This document shows, piece by piece, positions 36,338 to 45,827 of a stretch of DNA of 64,000 nt. The notes under the pieces were generated by a model. It saw only the letters and a program-made list of their open reading frames with translations. It ran no database searches and was not told the origin of the DNA. Origin of the DNA: Heminiphilus faecis (lineage in GTDB: Bacteria > Bacteroidota > Bacteroidia > Bacteroidales > Muribaculaceae). Position 1 is the stretch's first letter. Each line of letters opens with the position of its first letter. Position numbers and translations under genes: made by a program. The stretch spans positions 275,307 to 339,306 of the forward strand of contig NZ_VSMC01000001.1 in the NCBI RefSeq assembly GCF_008728965.1. Reading direction: 5' to 3'.

Positions 36338-37312
36338 ATGAGTGGAAAATTGTCCTACCTGCTGCGAAGCGGCAAAAACTCGAAGCAGAAATATTTTGCC
36401 ATAAACTATCTGCGTCAGCTTATCCCTGAGTTTATTTTTCGGAAGAGACTGGAGTCGGTGCTCGAAAAAGCCTCGCGGCGTGATGACATAGACTATATAA
36501 AATGGCGTGTGGACTACTATAACAAACTCCGGTGTCCGGTGGTGCTTCCTCCGGAGTCTCCGCTTGTCAGGGACCATGCCATACCGCGCAAGCAGAAGGT
36601 GTATTATTTTGACACATATGAATTTCTCCGTTGGTTTCCGCAGGATTACCATTGGGGTTACTGTCCCGGTGACGTGACCTTCATACCCGACTGTCCGTCA
36701 ATAGTCAAGAGCCGTCCGATAGCCGGCGACAATGAGAATTCGGTTGTGATGAAACTCGACAAAATACGCCACTTCATCTTTGTAAAGGACAAGAAAAAGT
36801 TTGCCGACAAGAGGCCTACAGCTATATTCCGCGGCAAAGTCGGCGACAAGGAATTGCGTATGGAGTTTATGCGTAAATTTTACGGAAGCGACATTTGTGA
36901 CGCCGGCGACGTGAGCCGTGATCCTAAGTTGCCTCCGGAGTGGCATCGTGAGAAGATGACCATCAGCGACCATCTCGACTACATGTTTATCATGGCCTTG
37001 GAGGGAAATGACGTGGCGAGCAATCTTAAGTGGGTCATGTCATCCAATTCTCTTGCCGTAATGCCGCGTCCGGTTTATGAGACATGGTTTATGGAGGGAC
37101 TTCTGAAGCCCGGGGTGCATTATGTGGAAATAGAGTCCGACTTCAGTGACCTCGACGAAAAAATGCGCTATTACGCCTCGCATCATGATGAGGCGCAGAA
37201 GATAATCGACAATGCCCATGAGTGGGTTGACCAGTTTCGCGACAAAGAACGCGAGAATATAATATCGTTGCTTGTGCTGGACAAGTACTTCAGACTGACG
37301 GGCGGTCGTTAG
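36338..37312 (+). CDS. Glycosyltransferase family 90 (CAP10-like) protein
   Basis: A 324-residue cytoplasmic protein without membrane segments. The GT90/CAP10 pattern is visible in KRPTAIFRGKVGDKELRMEF (about 161-180), EWHREKMTISDHLDYMFIMALEGND and NLKWVMSSNSLAVMPRP, ending with the EIESDFSDLDEKMRYY region. In Bacteroidales, GT90 genes are annotated as lipopolysaccharide-modifying transferases, usually of xylose or a related sugar. It converges with an InaA-type kinase gene nine bases away, and the two may act on the same lipopolysaccharide core. The nine-G tract in its promoter suggests phase variation. Confidence 0.85.
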   Translation: MSGKLSYLLRSGKNSKQKYFAINYLRQLIPEFIFRKRLESVLEKASRRDDIDYIKWRVDYYNKLRCPVVLPPESPLVRDHAIPRKQKVYYFDTYEFLRWFPQDYHWGYCPGDVTFIPDCPSIVKSRPIAGDNENSVVMKLDKIRHFIFVKDKKKFADKRPTAIFRGKVGDKELRMEFMRKFYGSDICDAGDVSRDPKLPPEWHREKMTISDHLDYMFIMALEGNDVASNLKWVMSSNSLAVMPRPVYETWFMEGLLKPGVHYVEIESDFSDLDEKMRYYASHHDEAQKIIDNAHEWVDQFRDKERENIISLLVLDKYFRLTGGR

Positions 37313-37321
37313 ATACGTGTG

Positions 37322-38071
37322 TCAGAGCTTAATCATGTGCTTGAGCTTACGGCGCAGGATACGTGAATCGATATAATGTTTGTGGACTTCGAGAGCTTCA
37401 GCTACTATCCGGTCTTCAGGTTCTCCCGACACCTGTGCGTAGTAGCGTGCCAGACGTGCGGTCTCCTCGAAGCTGTCGTGCATGGAACGAAACATCGACA
37501 TGAGTTTTTTTCGTGAGCTGACATTGAACTTCATGCGGTTTACGTCAATATAGTAATATCTGTAGCCGCTTTCGGCCGAGCCGGTATAAATGACATTGCC
37601 GGGGGAGAAATCTTTATGCCACACCTGTGCGCGGTACAGCTTGAACATCTCTTGGGCAAGACCATGCAGCAGTTGGTCGGCATCGGTGTTGTTTTCCCAA
37701 TCACGCATGTTTCCGCCAGCTATCTCTTCTGATATGTAATAGCTGTTGAGTAGCTTGTGGCCGCGCCTTACTTCAGCGTATGCTATTATGGCAGGGGTGC
37801 GGAATCCGAGTTGCTGAAGTTTTTTTGAGTTCAGGTAGCTGCGTTCCGCCTTGCTTTTGCGCAAAGTAGTATACACGTAAGAATTGATACATCCCGGCAA
37901 CTTGAATGACTTTATGATAATCGGCCGGTTGTCGGTGAGCATGCGGTAAACTGTATTGCGACCCTGATATATGATTTCGGTGTCTTCGGGCACACCGTTT
38001 TTTGCGATCGATTCTATCAAGGGCCGCATATGTTCATAGCGTGAGCTTATGTGAATTTTGTACTTAATCAT
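37322..38071 (-). CDS. InaA/Kdo-kinase-type lipopolysaccharide kinase
   Basis: A 249-residue small kinase of the InaA/WaaP-like group. The catalytic loop is HKDFSPGN (H152, D154, N159), followed by a YYYIDVNRMKF stretch carrying the metal-binding Asp; IIIKSFK near residue 53 provides the ATP-site Lys. Members phosphorylate Kdo or heptose in the inner core of lipopolysaccharide. I chose the ATG at 38071 over a TTG three codons upstream. Its 3' end faces the GT90 gene. Confidence 0.85.
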   Translation of the reverse strand: MIKYKIHISSRYEHMRPLIESIAKNGVPEDTEIIYQGRNTVYRMLTDNRPIIIKSFKLPGCINSYVYTTLRKSKAERSYLNSKKLQQLGFRTPAIIAYAEVRRGHKLLNSYYISEEIAGGNMRDWENNTDADQLLHGLAQEMFKLYRAQVWHKDFSPGNVIYTGSAESGYRYYYIDVNRMKFNVSSRKKLMSMFRSMHDSFEETARLARYYAQVSGEPEDRIVAEALEVHKHYIDSRILRRKLKHMIKL

Positions 38072-38399
38072 GGCGGTCAATAGTACTGGTTTCTTGTATT
38101 TACAAATTTACTATTTTTTTCGGATATTGCAATCTGTTATCCGGGTCGTATATGAATGGGGTGGGGGAGAGGTCATGCGGCTGTAATCATCAGCCCGTTT
38201 ATCGCTTCTGACAATTGAAAATTTCCGTATAACCGTGCGAAAGTGAAAAAATATTTGATTCTCACAGAGCTAAAAATAAAGGAATTTATTTAATATCAGT
38301 GGTTTATGCGATATTTGCCCGCTTGCTTGGCATCTCCGAAAAAATTAGCGTAATACCGAAATACGGGAAATTTACATTAAATTTGTAAAAACTCTTGCA
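38072..38399. promoter_or_regulatory. Divergent intergenic region, InaA-type kinase / spmAB
   Basis: A 328-bp gap with a -7 box for each gene: TAAATTTG on the minus strand at 38103-38110 for the kinase and TAAATTTG on the plus strand at 38378-38385 for spmAB. The latter ends only 14 bases before its start codon. I see nothing else of note in the region. Confidence 0.5.
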
Positions 38400-39632
38400 A
38401 TGGCACTTAACTACATTTGGATCGCTTTCTTTCTGGTGGCATTTTTGGTCGCTTTGGGAAAGACTTTGTTTTTCGGAGATTTCAGCATATGGAGTTCAAT
38501 AATGAGCGCATCGTTTTCATCGGCAGCTACTGCTTTTGAAATTTCGCTGGGACTTACCGGCATCCTGTCGCTGTGGATGGGATTGATGAAAATCGGTGAG
38601 CGCGGCGGAGTCATTCAGTTTTTCGGTCGTATGATAAGCCCTCTTTTCTGCCGGCTGTTTCCCGGTATTCCCAAGGGACATCCCGCCATGGGATCTATAT
38701 TTATGAATGTGTCGGCCAACATGCTCGGTCTTGACAATGCCGCGACTCCTCTCGGTCTTAAGGCCATGCAGGAGATGCAGTCGTTAAACGAAAAGAAAGA
38801 CACCGCTACCGATGCTATGCTGATGTTTCTGGTACTCAATGCTTCCGGTCTGTGCTTCATACCCATAGGCATAATGATGTACAGGGCGCAGGCGGGAGCG
38901 GCCAATCCTACCGATGTGTTTCTGCCGATACTGCTGGCCACGTTCATAGCTACTTTCGTAGGCATAGTGGCCATGTGTATAAAGCAGCGTATAAAGCTGT
39001 GGGACAGGGTGATGACAGCATGGCTCGGCGGTCTTGCCCTGCTTGTGGGCGGTATTGTGTGGTTTTTTTCGTCATTGCCGAAGGAGGAAGTGGAGCTGTA
39101 CTCTTCGTTTGTCGCTAACGTATTGCTGTTCAGTGTTATAATTATGTTCATATGTGCCGGACTGAAGAAGCGGATCAACATGTATGACGCATTTATAGAG
39201 GGAGCCAAAGAGGGCTTCAAGACTGCGGTGATGATAATACCTTATCTTGTGGCTATACTTGTGGCTATAGGCATGTTTCGGGCCTCGGGAGCCATGGATG
39301 TGGTCACTGATGCCATAGCATCATGTTTCAGTTTTGTTGGTCTTGACGCCGAGTGGGTGGGCGCTCTGCCTACAGCCCTTATGAAGCCTCTTAGCGGCTC
39401 TGGCAGCCGCGGTATGATGGTGGACCTCATGAATACCTACGGGCCCGATGCTTTCGTGTCGCGGGTGTCTGCCGCTATTCAGGGGAGCACCGATACGACA
39501 TTCTACATCCTTGCGGTTTACTTTGGCAGCGTGGGGGTTGTCAAGACCCGCTACGCTGTGCCTTATGCGCTGCTTGCCGATGCCGTGGGCTCGCTTGCCG
39601 GTGTCATAGCCGCTTACCTGTTTTTCTCCTGA
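38400..39632 (+). CDS. Fused SpmA-SpmB nucleoside recognition membrane protein
   Basis: A 410-residue protein that joins what are separate genes in Bacillus. Residues about 1-190 match SpmA (ISLGLTGILSLWMGLMKIGERGG, MGSIFMNVSANMLGLDNAATPLG); residues about 240-410 match SpmB (KTAVMIIPYLVAILVAIGMFRASG, ALMKPLSGSGSRGM, QGSTDTTFYILAVYFGSVG). Both contain the nucleoside-recognition Gate domain, with about ten membrane helices in total. In spore formers the pair affects core dehydration; in non-sporulating Bacteroidota it is probably a transporter of unknown substrate. Confidence 0.88.
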   Translation: MALNYIWIAFFLVAFLVALGKTLFFGDFSIWSSIMSASFSSAATAFEISLGLTGILSLWMGLMKIGERGGVIQFFGRMISPLFCRLFPGIPKGHPAMGSIFMNVSANMLGLDNAATPLGLKAMQEMQSLNEKKDTATDAMLMFLVLNASGLCFIPIGIMMYRAQAGAANPTDVFLPILLATFIATFVGIVAMCIKQRIKLWDRVMTAWLGGLALLVGGIVWFFSSLPKEEVELYSSFVANVLLFSVIIMFICAGLKKRINMYDAFIEGAKEGFKTAVMIIPYLVAILVAIGMFRASGAMDVVTDAIASCFSFVGLDAEWVGALPTALMKPLSGSGSRGMMVDLMNTYGPDAFVSRVSAAIQGSTDTTFYILAVYFGSVGVVKTRYAVPYALLADAVGSLAGVIAAYLFFS

Positions 39633-39664
39633 TTTTTTCGCTTTGCAATATTGATGAAATTACG

Positions 39665-39672
39665 TACATTTG
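39665..39672 (+). promoter_or_regulatory. -7 box of ybeY
   Basis: TACATTTG, 19 bases before the ybeY ATG; it may also drive mnmG and genes beyond. Confidence 0.5.
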
Positions 39673-39691
39673 TATGTAATAATCATTTGTT

Positions 39692-40120
39692 ATGGATAAT
39701 AAAATCGAGTGGCTTACCCGCAATGTAGAGATGCCCGCGATTGATGCCGGACGACTTGAAAGCTGGCTTGGCAGAGTGGCGTCGGCTCACGGGCGCATTA
39801 AGGGACCGTTGGTATATATATTTTGTAATGACGAGGAGATAATCGATGTAAACCGTCGGTTTCTCAATCATGACTATTATACGGATATAATAACATTTGA
39901 CTATTCGCGTGGCAGGCTTGTGAGCGGCGATATGTTTATTTCGCTCGATACGGTTAGGAGCAATGCGCAGTCGCTCGGTGTGAATTATGATGACGAACTC
40001 CTCCGGGTCATAGTACACGGACTGCTTCACCTCTGCGGTATAAATGACAAAGGACCGGGTGAACGCGCCATAATGGAGCGCCATGAGGATGAAGCTCTGG
40101 CCATGCTTGCAGGTGTATAA
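39692..40120 (+). CDS. ybeY: Endoribonuclease YbeY
   Basis: A 142-residue zinc-dependent RNase for rRNA maturation. The core motif is HGLLHLCGIND: H109 and H113 are the first two zinc ligands, but the third histidine of the usual HGxLHLxGYDH is replaced (N118-D119-K120), leaving D119 as a possible ligand. I believe this D-K variant is common in Bacteroidota. VNRRFLNHDYYTDIITFDY matches the conserved N-terminal region. It is followed by mnmG after 23 bases. Confidence 0.92.
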   Translation: MDNKIEWLTRNVEMPAIDAGRLESWLGRVASAHGRIKGPLVYIFCNDEEIIDVNRRFLNHDYYTDIITFDYSRGRLVSGDMFISLDTVRSNAQSLGVNYDDELLRVIVHGLLHLCGINDKGPGERAIMERHEDEALAMLAGV

Positions 40121-40143
40121 TAAGCGGAAATAGAATAAAAAAT

Positions 40144-42021
40144 ATGAGATTTGACTACGATGTTATAGTGGTAGGAGCAGGACATGCCGGATGCGAGGCG
40201 GCCTCGGCCTCTGCACGCATGGGCGCGTCCACGCTGCTTGTCACTATGGATATGAACAAGATAGCCCAGATGAGCTGTAATCCGGCTGTGGGTGGCATAG
40301 CGAAGGGGCAGATAGTACGTGAAATCGATGCTTTGGGCGGCATGATGGCTATAGTCACCGACCGTACGGCCATACAATTCCGCATGCTCAACCGCTCCAA
40401 GGGACCGGCCATGTGGAGTCCTCGCGCACAGAGCGACCGCATGAAGTTCAGTGCCGAGTGGCGCCGTTTACTTGAAAATACCGACAATCTTTATATGTGG
40501 CAGGACTCGGTGTCGTCGCTGCTTATCGATGAGGGCAGGGTGACGGGAGTCAAGACGGCTCTGGGCATTGTGTTCCGTTCAAAGACTGTCATACTTACGG
40601 CAGGCACATTTCTTAACGGATTGATGCACGTGGGACGTGCGCAGGTAGAGGGCGGACGGGTGTCGGAGCCGGCGTCGCACGGTATTACGGAGCAACTTCG
40701 CGATCTGGGCTTCGCCACCGCCCGTATGAAAACCGGTACGCCGGTGCGTATCGACGGCCGCAGTGTTCGCTGGGAGCTTACCGCTCCGCAAGCCGGCGAT
40801 GACGACTTTCATAAATTCAGCTTTCTGCCCGACGTTCATAGAGAGCTTAAGCAGCGCGAATGCCATATCGTGTACACCAACACTGCTACGCATGACATAT
40901 TGCGTGGAGGCTTGCCCGACTCTCCGCTTTACAACGGACAGATACAGAGCATAGGCCCTCGTTATTGTCCGAGTATCGAGACCAAGATAGTCACCTTTCC
41001 AGACAAGGATGAACATCAGCTGTTTCTCGAACCGGAGGGAGAGGATACGCAGGAATACTATCTAAACGGATTTTCGTCATCGCTTCCGTTTGATGTCCAG
41101 ATAAACGCGCTTATGACGGTGCCCGCTCTTAAGGATGTGCAGATATATCGCCCCGGATATGCCATAGAATATGACTTCTTTGACCCTACACAGCTCCATC
41201 ATACCCTTGAGACCAAGTTGCTCTCCGGACTCTTTTTTGCCGGTCAGGTCAATGGCACTACCGGCTATGAGGAGGCGGCGGGGCAGGGGCTTGTCGCCGG
41301 CATAAACGCTGCGGCGTCGGCCCTCGGACGTGAGCCGTTTGTGCTCGGGCGTGACGAGGCTTATATCGGGGTCCTTATCGATGATCTTGTCACCAAGGGC
41401 GTCGACGAGCCTTACCGTATGTTTACATCGCGGGCCGAGTACCGGATTCTGCTCCGTCAGGATGATGCCGACATGAGACTTACGCCTAAAGGATATGCCA
41501 TAGGACTTGCCTCAAAAGAGCGCTACGACCTTATGCGGGAAAAACTTGTGCAGCGCGACGCCCTTATAGCATTTGCCAAGGAGTTCTCGCTTAAGCCGGC
41601 GTTGATCAATCCTGCTCTTGAGGCTCTCGGTACGTCGCCTTTGAAGCAGGGTGTCAAACTCTATGACCTTATATTGCGTCCGCAATTGTCGATAATGACG
41701 TTGTGCGATTTTATAGCTCCTCTGCGCAGTGCGGTTGAGAATATCGACCCTCTGCGTCGTGAAGAGATAGTCGAAGCTGCGGAGATACTTATCAAGTATC
41801 AGGGCTATATTGACCGCGAGCGGCAAGTGGCCGACAAACTTCACCGTCTCGAGGAACTAAAATTGAAAGGACGGTTTGATTACTCTTCAATCAAGGCTCT
41901 TTCGACCGAGGCCCGACAGAAACTCGAACGTATACAGCCCGAGACGGTAGCTCAAGCGAGCCGCATACCCGGTATATCGCCCTCTGACATAAACATACTT
42001 CTATTGTTGATGGGTAGATGA
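40144..42021 (+). CDS. mnmG: tRNA uridine-5-carboxymethylaminomethyl modification enzyme MnmG
   Basis: A 625-residue FAD enzyme that with MnmE installs the cmnm5 group on the wobble uridine of several tRNAs. The FAD loop VVGAGHAGCEAA is at about 9-20; CNPAVGGIAKG and the MNRSKGPAMWSPRAQ region carry further family motifs, and GTFLNGLMHVG and GQVNGTTGYEEAAGQG complete the fold. The C-terminal helical domain ends with ISPSDINILLLLMGR. In many bacteria mnmG (gidA) lies beside oriC. A parS site begins two bases after its stop. Confidence 0.97.
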   Translation: MRFDYDVIVVGAGHAGCEAASASARMGASTLLVTMDMNKIAQMSCNPAVGGIAKGQIVREIDALGGMMAIVTDRTAIQFRMLNRSKGPAMWSPRAQSDRMKFSAEWRRLLENTDNLYMWQDSVSSLLIDEGRVTGVKTALGIVFRSKTVILTAGTFLNGLMHVGRAQVEGGRVSEPASHGITEQLRDLGFATARMKTGTPVRIDGRSVRWELTAPQAGDDDFHKFSFLPDVHRELKQRECHIVYTNTATHDILRGGLPDSPLYNGQIQSIGPRYCPSIETKIVTFPDKDEHQLFLEPEGEDTQEYYLNGFSSSLPFDVQINALMTVPALKDVQIYRPGYAIEYDFFDPTQLHHTLETKLLSGLFFAGQVNGTTGYEEAAGQGLVAGINAAASALGREPFVLGRDEAYIGVLIDDLVTKGVDEPYRMFTSRAEYRILLRQDDADMRLTPKGYAIGLASKERYDLMREKLVQRDALIAFAKEFSLKPALINPALEALGTSPLKQGVKLYDLILRPQLSIMTLCDFIAPLRSAVENIDPLRREEIVEAAEILIKYQGYIDRERQVADKLHRLEELKLKGRFDYSSIKALSTEARQKLERIQPETVAQASRIPGISPSDINILLLLMGR

Positions 42022-42022
42022 T

Positions 42023-42038
42023 TGTTTCACGTGAAACA
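42023..42038. other. parS centromere site
   Basis: TGTTTCACGTGAAACA is a perfect 16-bp palindrome identical to the ParB-binding parS consensus (TGTTNCACGTGAAACA). It lies in the gap between mnmG and apt. parS sites are usually close to the replication origin, and ParB loads there to start chromosome segregation. parA and parB are not in the window. Confidence 0.85.
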
Positions 42039-42081
42039 TAGGTAAGTAAATAATAAACAAATAATTAACACGATAAACATT

Positions 42082-42600
42082 ATGGAATACGTTAAATCAA
42101 AAATCAGGGACGTATATGACTTCCCGAAAGCCGGAGTCATATTCCGTGACCTCACAACGATGTTTAAGGACCCCCGTGCCATGCATATAGTGGGCTGGGA
42201 CCTCGCGCAGCTTTACCGCGCCAAAGGTGTGACCAAGGTGGTGGGTATAGAATCGCGCGGCTTCATAGGAGGCTCCATCCTTGCTTATGAGATAGGGGCG
42301 GGTTTCGTTCCCGCGCGCAAGCCCGGAAAGCTTCCGGCCGATACTGTGAGCGCGAAGTTTGAGAAGGAGTATGGTTTTGACGAAATCGAGATTCACCGCG
42401 ATGCCATAACGCCCGACGACGTTGTGGTCATACACGATGACTTGCTTGCCACCGGTGGCACCATGGCCGCCTGCTACGAGCTTGTTAAAAAAATGAACCC
42501 CCGTAAGGTGTACATCAACTTCATTGTGGAATTGAGCGCACTCAATGGCCGTGAAAATCTTCCCGCAGATGCCGAGGTTACCTCGCTTATAGTTTATTGA
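42082..42600 (+). CDS. apt: Adenine phosphoribosyltransferase
   Basis: A 172-residue purine salvage enzyme making AMP from adenine and PRPP. The PRPP-binding loop is VVVIHDDLLATGGTMAA (about 114-130); VVGIESRGFIGGSILAYEIG and FVPARKPGKLP are the family's other signatures. Length is typical. It sits between the parS site and uvrC on the same strand. Confidence 0.95.
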   Translation: MEYVKSKIRDVYDFPKAGVIFRDLTTMFKDPRAMHIVGWDLAQLYRAKGVTKVVGIESRGFIGGSILAYEIGAGFVPARKPGKLPADTVSAKFEKEYGFDEIEIHRDAITPDDVVVIHDDLLATGGTMAACYELVKKMNPRKVYINFIVELSALNGRENLPADAEVTSLIVY

Positions 42601-42625
42601 CGCCATACATACAATTGACCGTTAA

Positions 42626-44452
42626 TTGGCAAAAGTAGAAAAATCACAGGCGCTGAAGGAGAAAATATCAATCCTTCCCGACACTCCCGGCTGCTATCTT
42701 TATTATGATGCGGCCGGTAATGTCATATATGTCGGCAAGGCCAAAAACCTTAAGCGCCGGGTGTCGTCATACTTCAACCGCACCCACGACTCCGTGAGGA
42801 CCATGCTGCTTGTGCGCAACATAGCCGATATGCGTTATATCGTAGTGCCTACCGAGCAGGATGCGCTCAATCTTGAAAATTCGCTTATAAAGGAGTACAA
42901 GCCGCACTACAATGTGCTGCTCAAGGACGACAAGTCCTATCCATGGATTGTGGTCACCAAGGAGCACTATCCGCGGGTGTTTCTGACACGCACGCGCATC
43001 AAGGACGGATCGAAATACTTCGGCCCTTATACCAATGCGGGTGTGGCCAAGGCGGTGCTCAATCTTATCCGCGAGCTGTATCCGGTGCGTACGTGCCGCC
43101 ATGCCATCACTCCCGATTATGTGGCGAAGGGTAAAGGGCGCCTGTGTCTTGAATATCATCTAAAGAACTGTATGGGGTGCTGTACCGGACTTATCGGTCA
43201 GGACCGGTACGGAGAGATGATGGATCATGTAAGGCAGATACTTCGAGGCGACACTCAGGAGTTGCTCGACTACCTGCGTGCCGAGATGGAAAAACTGGCT
43301 GCCGAACTCCGCTTTGAGGAGGCGCAGTTGCTTAAAGAGAAGTATGACCTCGTGGCCCGCTATCAGTCAAAGAGCGTCATCGTGAGCCAGACGCTCGATG
43401 ATATCGACGTGTTTGGCGTGGACGATGACCGCGATATGGTATATGTCAACTACATGCATGTACGCCGCGGAGCTATCGTGCGCAGCATAACGTTTGAGTA
43501 CAAGCGCCGTCTTGACGAGCCGATCGAGGACATACTGGGCTATGCCATAACGGAGGCCGCCGAGAAGTTTGATATCGAGTATGACGAGATTGTCATTCCT
43601 GTTAAGCCTTATATAGAACTTGAGGGTGTCATATACACTGTGCCGCAGCGGGGCGACAAGATGAAACTTCTTGAAGTGTCGACCCACAATGCGCGACAGA
43701 ACAAGATCGACTCGCTCAAGATGATGGAGAAGCATGATCCGGAGAAACGCGTTGAACGTACGCTTGAGCGAATGAAGGCCGACTTCCGTCTGTCGGTGCT
43801 GCCTCGACATGTGGAGTGTTTTGATAATTCCAATATACAGGGCACGAATCCTGTAGCCTCATGCGTGGTGTTTCGCAATGCCAAACCATCCAAACGCGAC
43901 TACCGCCATTTTAATATCAAGACAGTCGAGGGCCCTGACGACTTCGCTTCTATGAAGGAGGTGCTTACCCGCCGCTACACCCGCATGATGGAGGAGGGCG
44001 AGGAGCTGCCGCAGCTTATTGTGGTCGACGGAGGCAAAGGTCAGCTAAGCGCCGCTGTAGAGGCGCTTGACGACATGGGGCTGCGCGGCACTATAGCGGT
44101 AGTGGGCATAGCCAAGCGTCTTGAAGAGATATACTTTCCGGGCGACAGTGTGCCGCTTTATATTGACAAGAATTCCGAGTCGCTGCGAGTGGTGCAGCAA
44201 TTGCGCGACGAGGCTCACCGCTTCGGCATAACCCATCACCGCAACAGGCGTAGCAAAGGCCAGATAGTCAGCGAGTTAGATGATATAAAGGGCGTTGGTG
44301 AAAAAACAAAACAGGCTCTGCTTCAGCACTTTAAGAGTGTCAAGCGTATACGTGAAGCCTCTATCGACGCCATCGCCGGTATAACCGGACCTTCAAGGGC
44401 ATCGCTTATTTACAATGCCCTGCATCCTGAGGGTGAACAATTAGACCAATAA
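42626..44452 (+). CDS. uvrC: Excinuclease ABC subunit C
   Basis: A 608-residue nucleotide-excision repair nuclease. It has the GIY-YIG domain at about 15-95 (PGCYLYYDAAGNVIYVGKAK), the Cys-rich TCR...C..CC segment near 180, a UvrB-interacting UVR motif (EKLAAELRFEEAQLLKEKYD, about 215), the RNase H-like endonuclease half with VECFDNSNIQGT and VVDGGKGQLSAA, and a C-terminal helix-hairpin-helix (DDIKGVGEKTKQALLQHF). The start appears to be TTG at 42626; no ATG occurs before the GIY-YIG domain. Confidence 0.95.
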   Translation: MAKVEKSQALKEKISILPDTPGCYLYYDAAGNVIYVGKAKNLKRRVSSYFNRTHDSVRTMLLVRNIADMRYIVVPTEQDALNLENSLIKEYKPHYNVLLKDDKSYPWIVVTKEHYPRVFLTRTRIKDGSKYFGPYTNAGVAKAVLNLIRELYPVRTCRHAITPDYVAKGKGRLCLEYHLKNCMGCCTGLIGQDRYGEMMDHVRQILRGDTQELLDYLRAEMEKLAAELRFEEAQLLKEKYDLVARYQSKSVIVSQTLDDIDVFGVDDDRDMVYVNYMHVRRGAIVRSITFEYKRRLDEPIEDILGYAITEAAEKFDIEYDEIVIPVKPYIELEGVIYTVPQRGDKMKLLEVSTHNARQNKIDSLKMMEKHDPEKRVERTLERMKADFRLSVLPRHVECFDNSNIQGTNPVASCVVFRNAKPSKRDYRHFNIKTVEGPDDFASMKEVLTRRYTRMMEEGEELPQLIVVDGGKGQLSAAVEALDDMGLRGTIAVVGIAKRLEEIYFPGDSVPLYIDKNSESLRVVQQLRDEAHRFGITHHRNRRSKGQIVSELDDIKGVGEKTKQALLQHFKSVKRIREASIDAIAGITGPSRASLIYNALHPEGEQLDQ

Positions 44453-44458
44453 CCCGCT

Positions 44459-45814
44459 ATGGAGCAAAAGAGAATAAATAAAATAGGCCGGGCCGATGTC
44501 GTGTGGAATTTCTGCGCGTCGTTGCTGAAGATTGCTTCATCGCTGTTGTTGCTGCCGGTAATTCTGAAAAAATTTCCGACCGACATAGTGGCTGTATGGA
44601 GTATATTCTCGTCCATATCGGTGCTGACCTATCTGCTCGATTTTGGTTTCAACAACTCTTTTGTGCGTACGGTCACCTACATATTCAGCGGTTGCACCAC
44701 CTTAAAGAGGAGCGGTTATGAGACCCTTGACTGCGACAGCCCTGTTGACTACTCGCTGCTAAAAGGAGTCATAAAGGCCATGCAGTGGTTCTACAAGCGA
44801 GCCGCGGCGGCGCTCTTTCTCTTGCTTGTATGTGCCGGCACGCCTTATCTGCTGTCGGTACTTGAAAACTATCCCGCCATACGCAACGAGGTGCTTCTGG
44901 CATGGGCCATCTTTATCGTCAACAATACTCTGATACTGTACACACTTTATTTCGAGGGCCTTCTTCAGGGGCGCGGTTATGTGAAAGAGATCAAGCAGAT
45001 AATCGTGGTGTCGCATCTCGCTTATCTTGCCTTGGCTATAGTTCTTGTTTTCGCCGGATGCGGTCTTGTGGCTCTTGTCACGTCGCAGGTTTCGGCCACG
45101 ATAATACTGCGTGTGCTTGCCCACAGACTCTTCTATGACCGCGACACATTAGCACGTCTAAGGGCATCGGAATGTTCCGACCCGAAGGCAGTGCTGAGCA
45201 CCGTGTTTCCCAACGCCGTCAAGATAGGCATCACCTCGCTCGGCAGTTTTCTCATATCGAAGTCGGCTATTTTCATAGGCTCGATGTTTATGCCGCTTGC
45301 CATGATAGCCTCTTACGGCATAACGATGCAGATTCTGTCGAGCATCTATTCGGTGGCCGGTATATATGTGTCGACCTATATACCTAAGATAACCGCATCG
45401 AGGGTCAGGGCCGACAAGGGCCCCATAATGACCATAGTGTGCCGCGGCTGGGCCGTGTCGGCTGTGATATATATTGTGAGTGCGGGCGGACTGTGTGCGC
45501 TCGGTCCTTATCTTCTTGAGCTGCTCGGCAGCAAGACCATGCTCCTTCCCGGTGCCATGATAGCTGTGGCCGCCGTCATATCGTTTCTGGAGATGACCCA
45601 TGCCATGGCCGGCAATGTGCTTCTTACAAAAAACTACGTGCCGTTTTTCATTCCTTCCATAGTGTCGGGCTTATGTACGGTGGCGCTTCTTCTGCTGTTC
45701 ATGAATTTCACCGACTTGGGCCTTTGGGGGCTCATACTTGCCCCGGGCATCGTACAACTGGCGTATCAGAACTGGAAGTGGCCGCTGGAAGTATACCGCG
45801 ACCTGAGATGTTAA
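44459..45814 (+). CDS. Oligosaccharide flippase-like membrane protein (MOP superfamily)
   Basis: A 451-residue protein with about twelve hydrophobic helices. The N-terminal GRADVVWNFCASLLKIASSLLLLPVIL and FGFNNSFVRTVTY resemble Wzx-type polysaccharide flippases; helices continue to the C-terminus (WGLILAPGIVQLAYQNWKWP). Such proteins move lipid-linked oligosaccharides across the inner membrane. It begins six bases after uvrC and precedes, after one unrelated gene, the WecA/Wza/Wzz genes, so it may serve the same polysaccharide. The substrate is unknown. Confidence 0.82.
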   Translation: MEQKRINKIGRADVVWNFCASLLKIASSLLLLPVILKKFPTDIVAVWSIFSSISVLTYLLDFGFNNSFVRTVTYIFSGCTTLKRSGYETLDCDSPVDYSLLKGVIKAMQWFYKRAAAALFLLLVCAGTPYLLSVLENYPAIRNEVLLAWAIFIVNNTLILYTLYFEGLLQGRGYVKEIKQIIVVSHLAYLALAIVLVFAGCGLVALVTSQVSATIILRVLAHRLFYDRDTLARLRASECSDPKAVLSTVFPNAVKIGITSLGSFLISKSAIFIGSMFMPLAMIASYGITMQILSSIYSVAGIYVSTYIPKITASRVRADKGPIMTIVCRGWAVSAVIYIVSAGGLCALGPYLLELLGSKTMLLPGAMIAVAAVISFLEMTHAMAGNVLLTKNYVPFFIPSIVSGLCTVALLLLFMNFTDLGLWGLILAPGIVQLAYQNWKWPLEVYRDLRC

Positions 45815-45827
45815 ATTTTGCCGTTAC

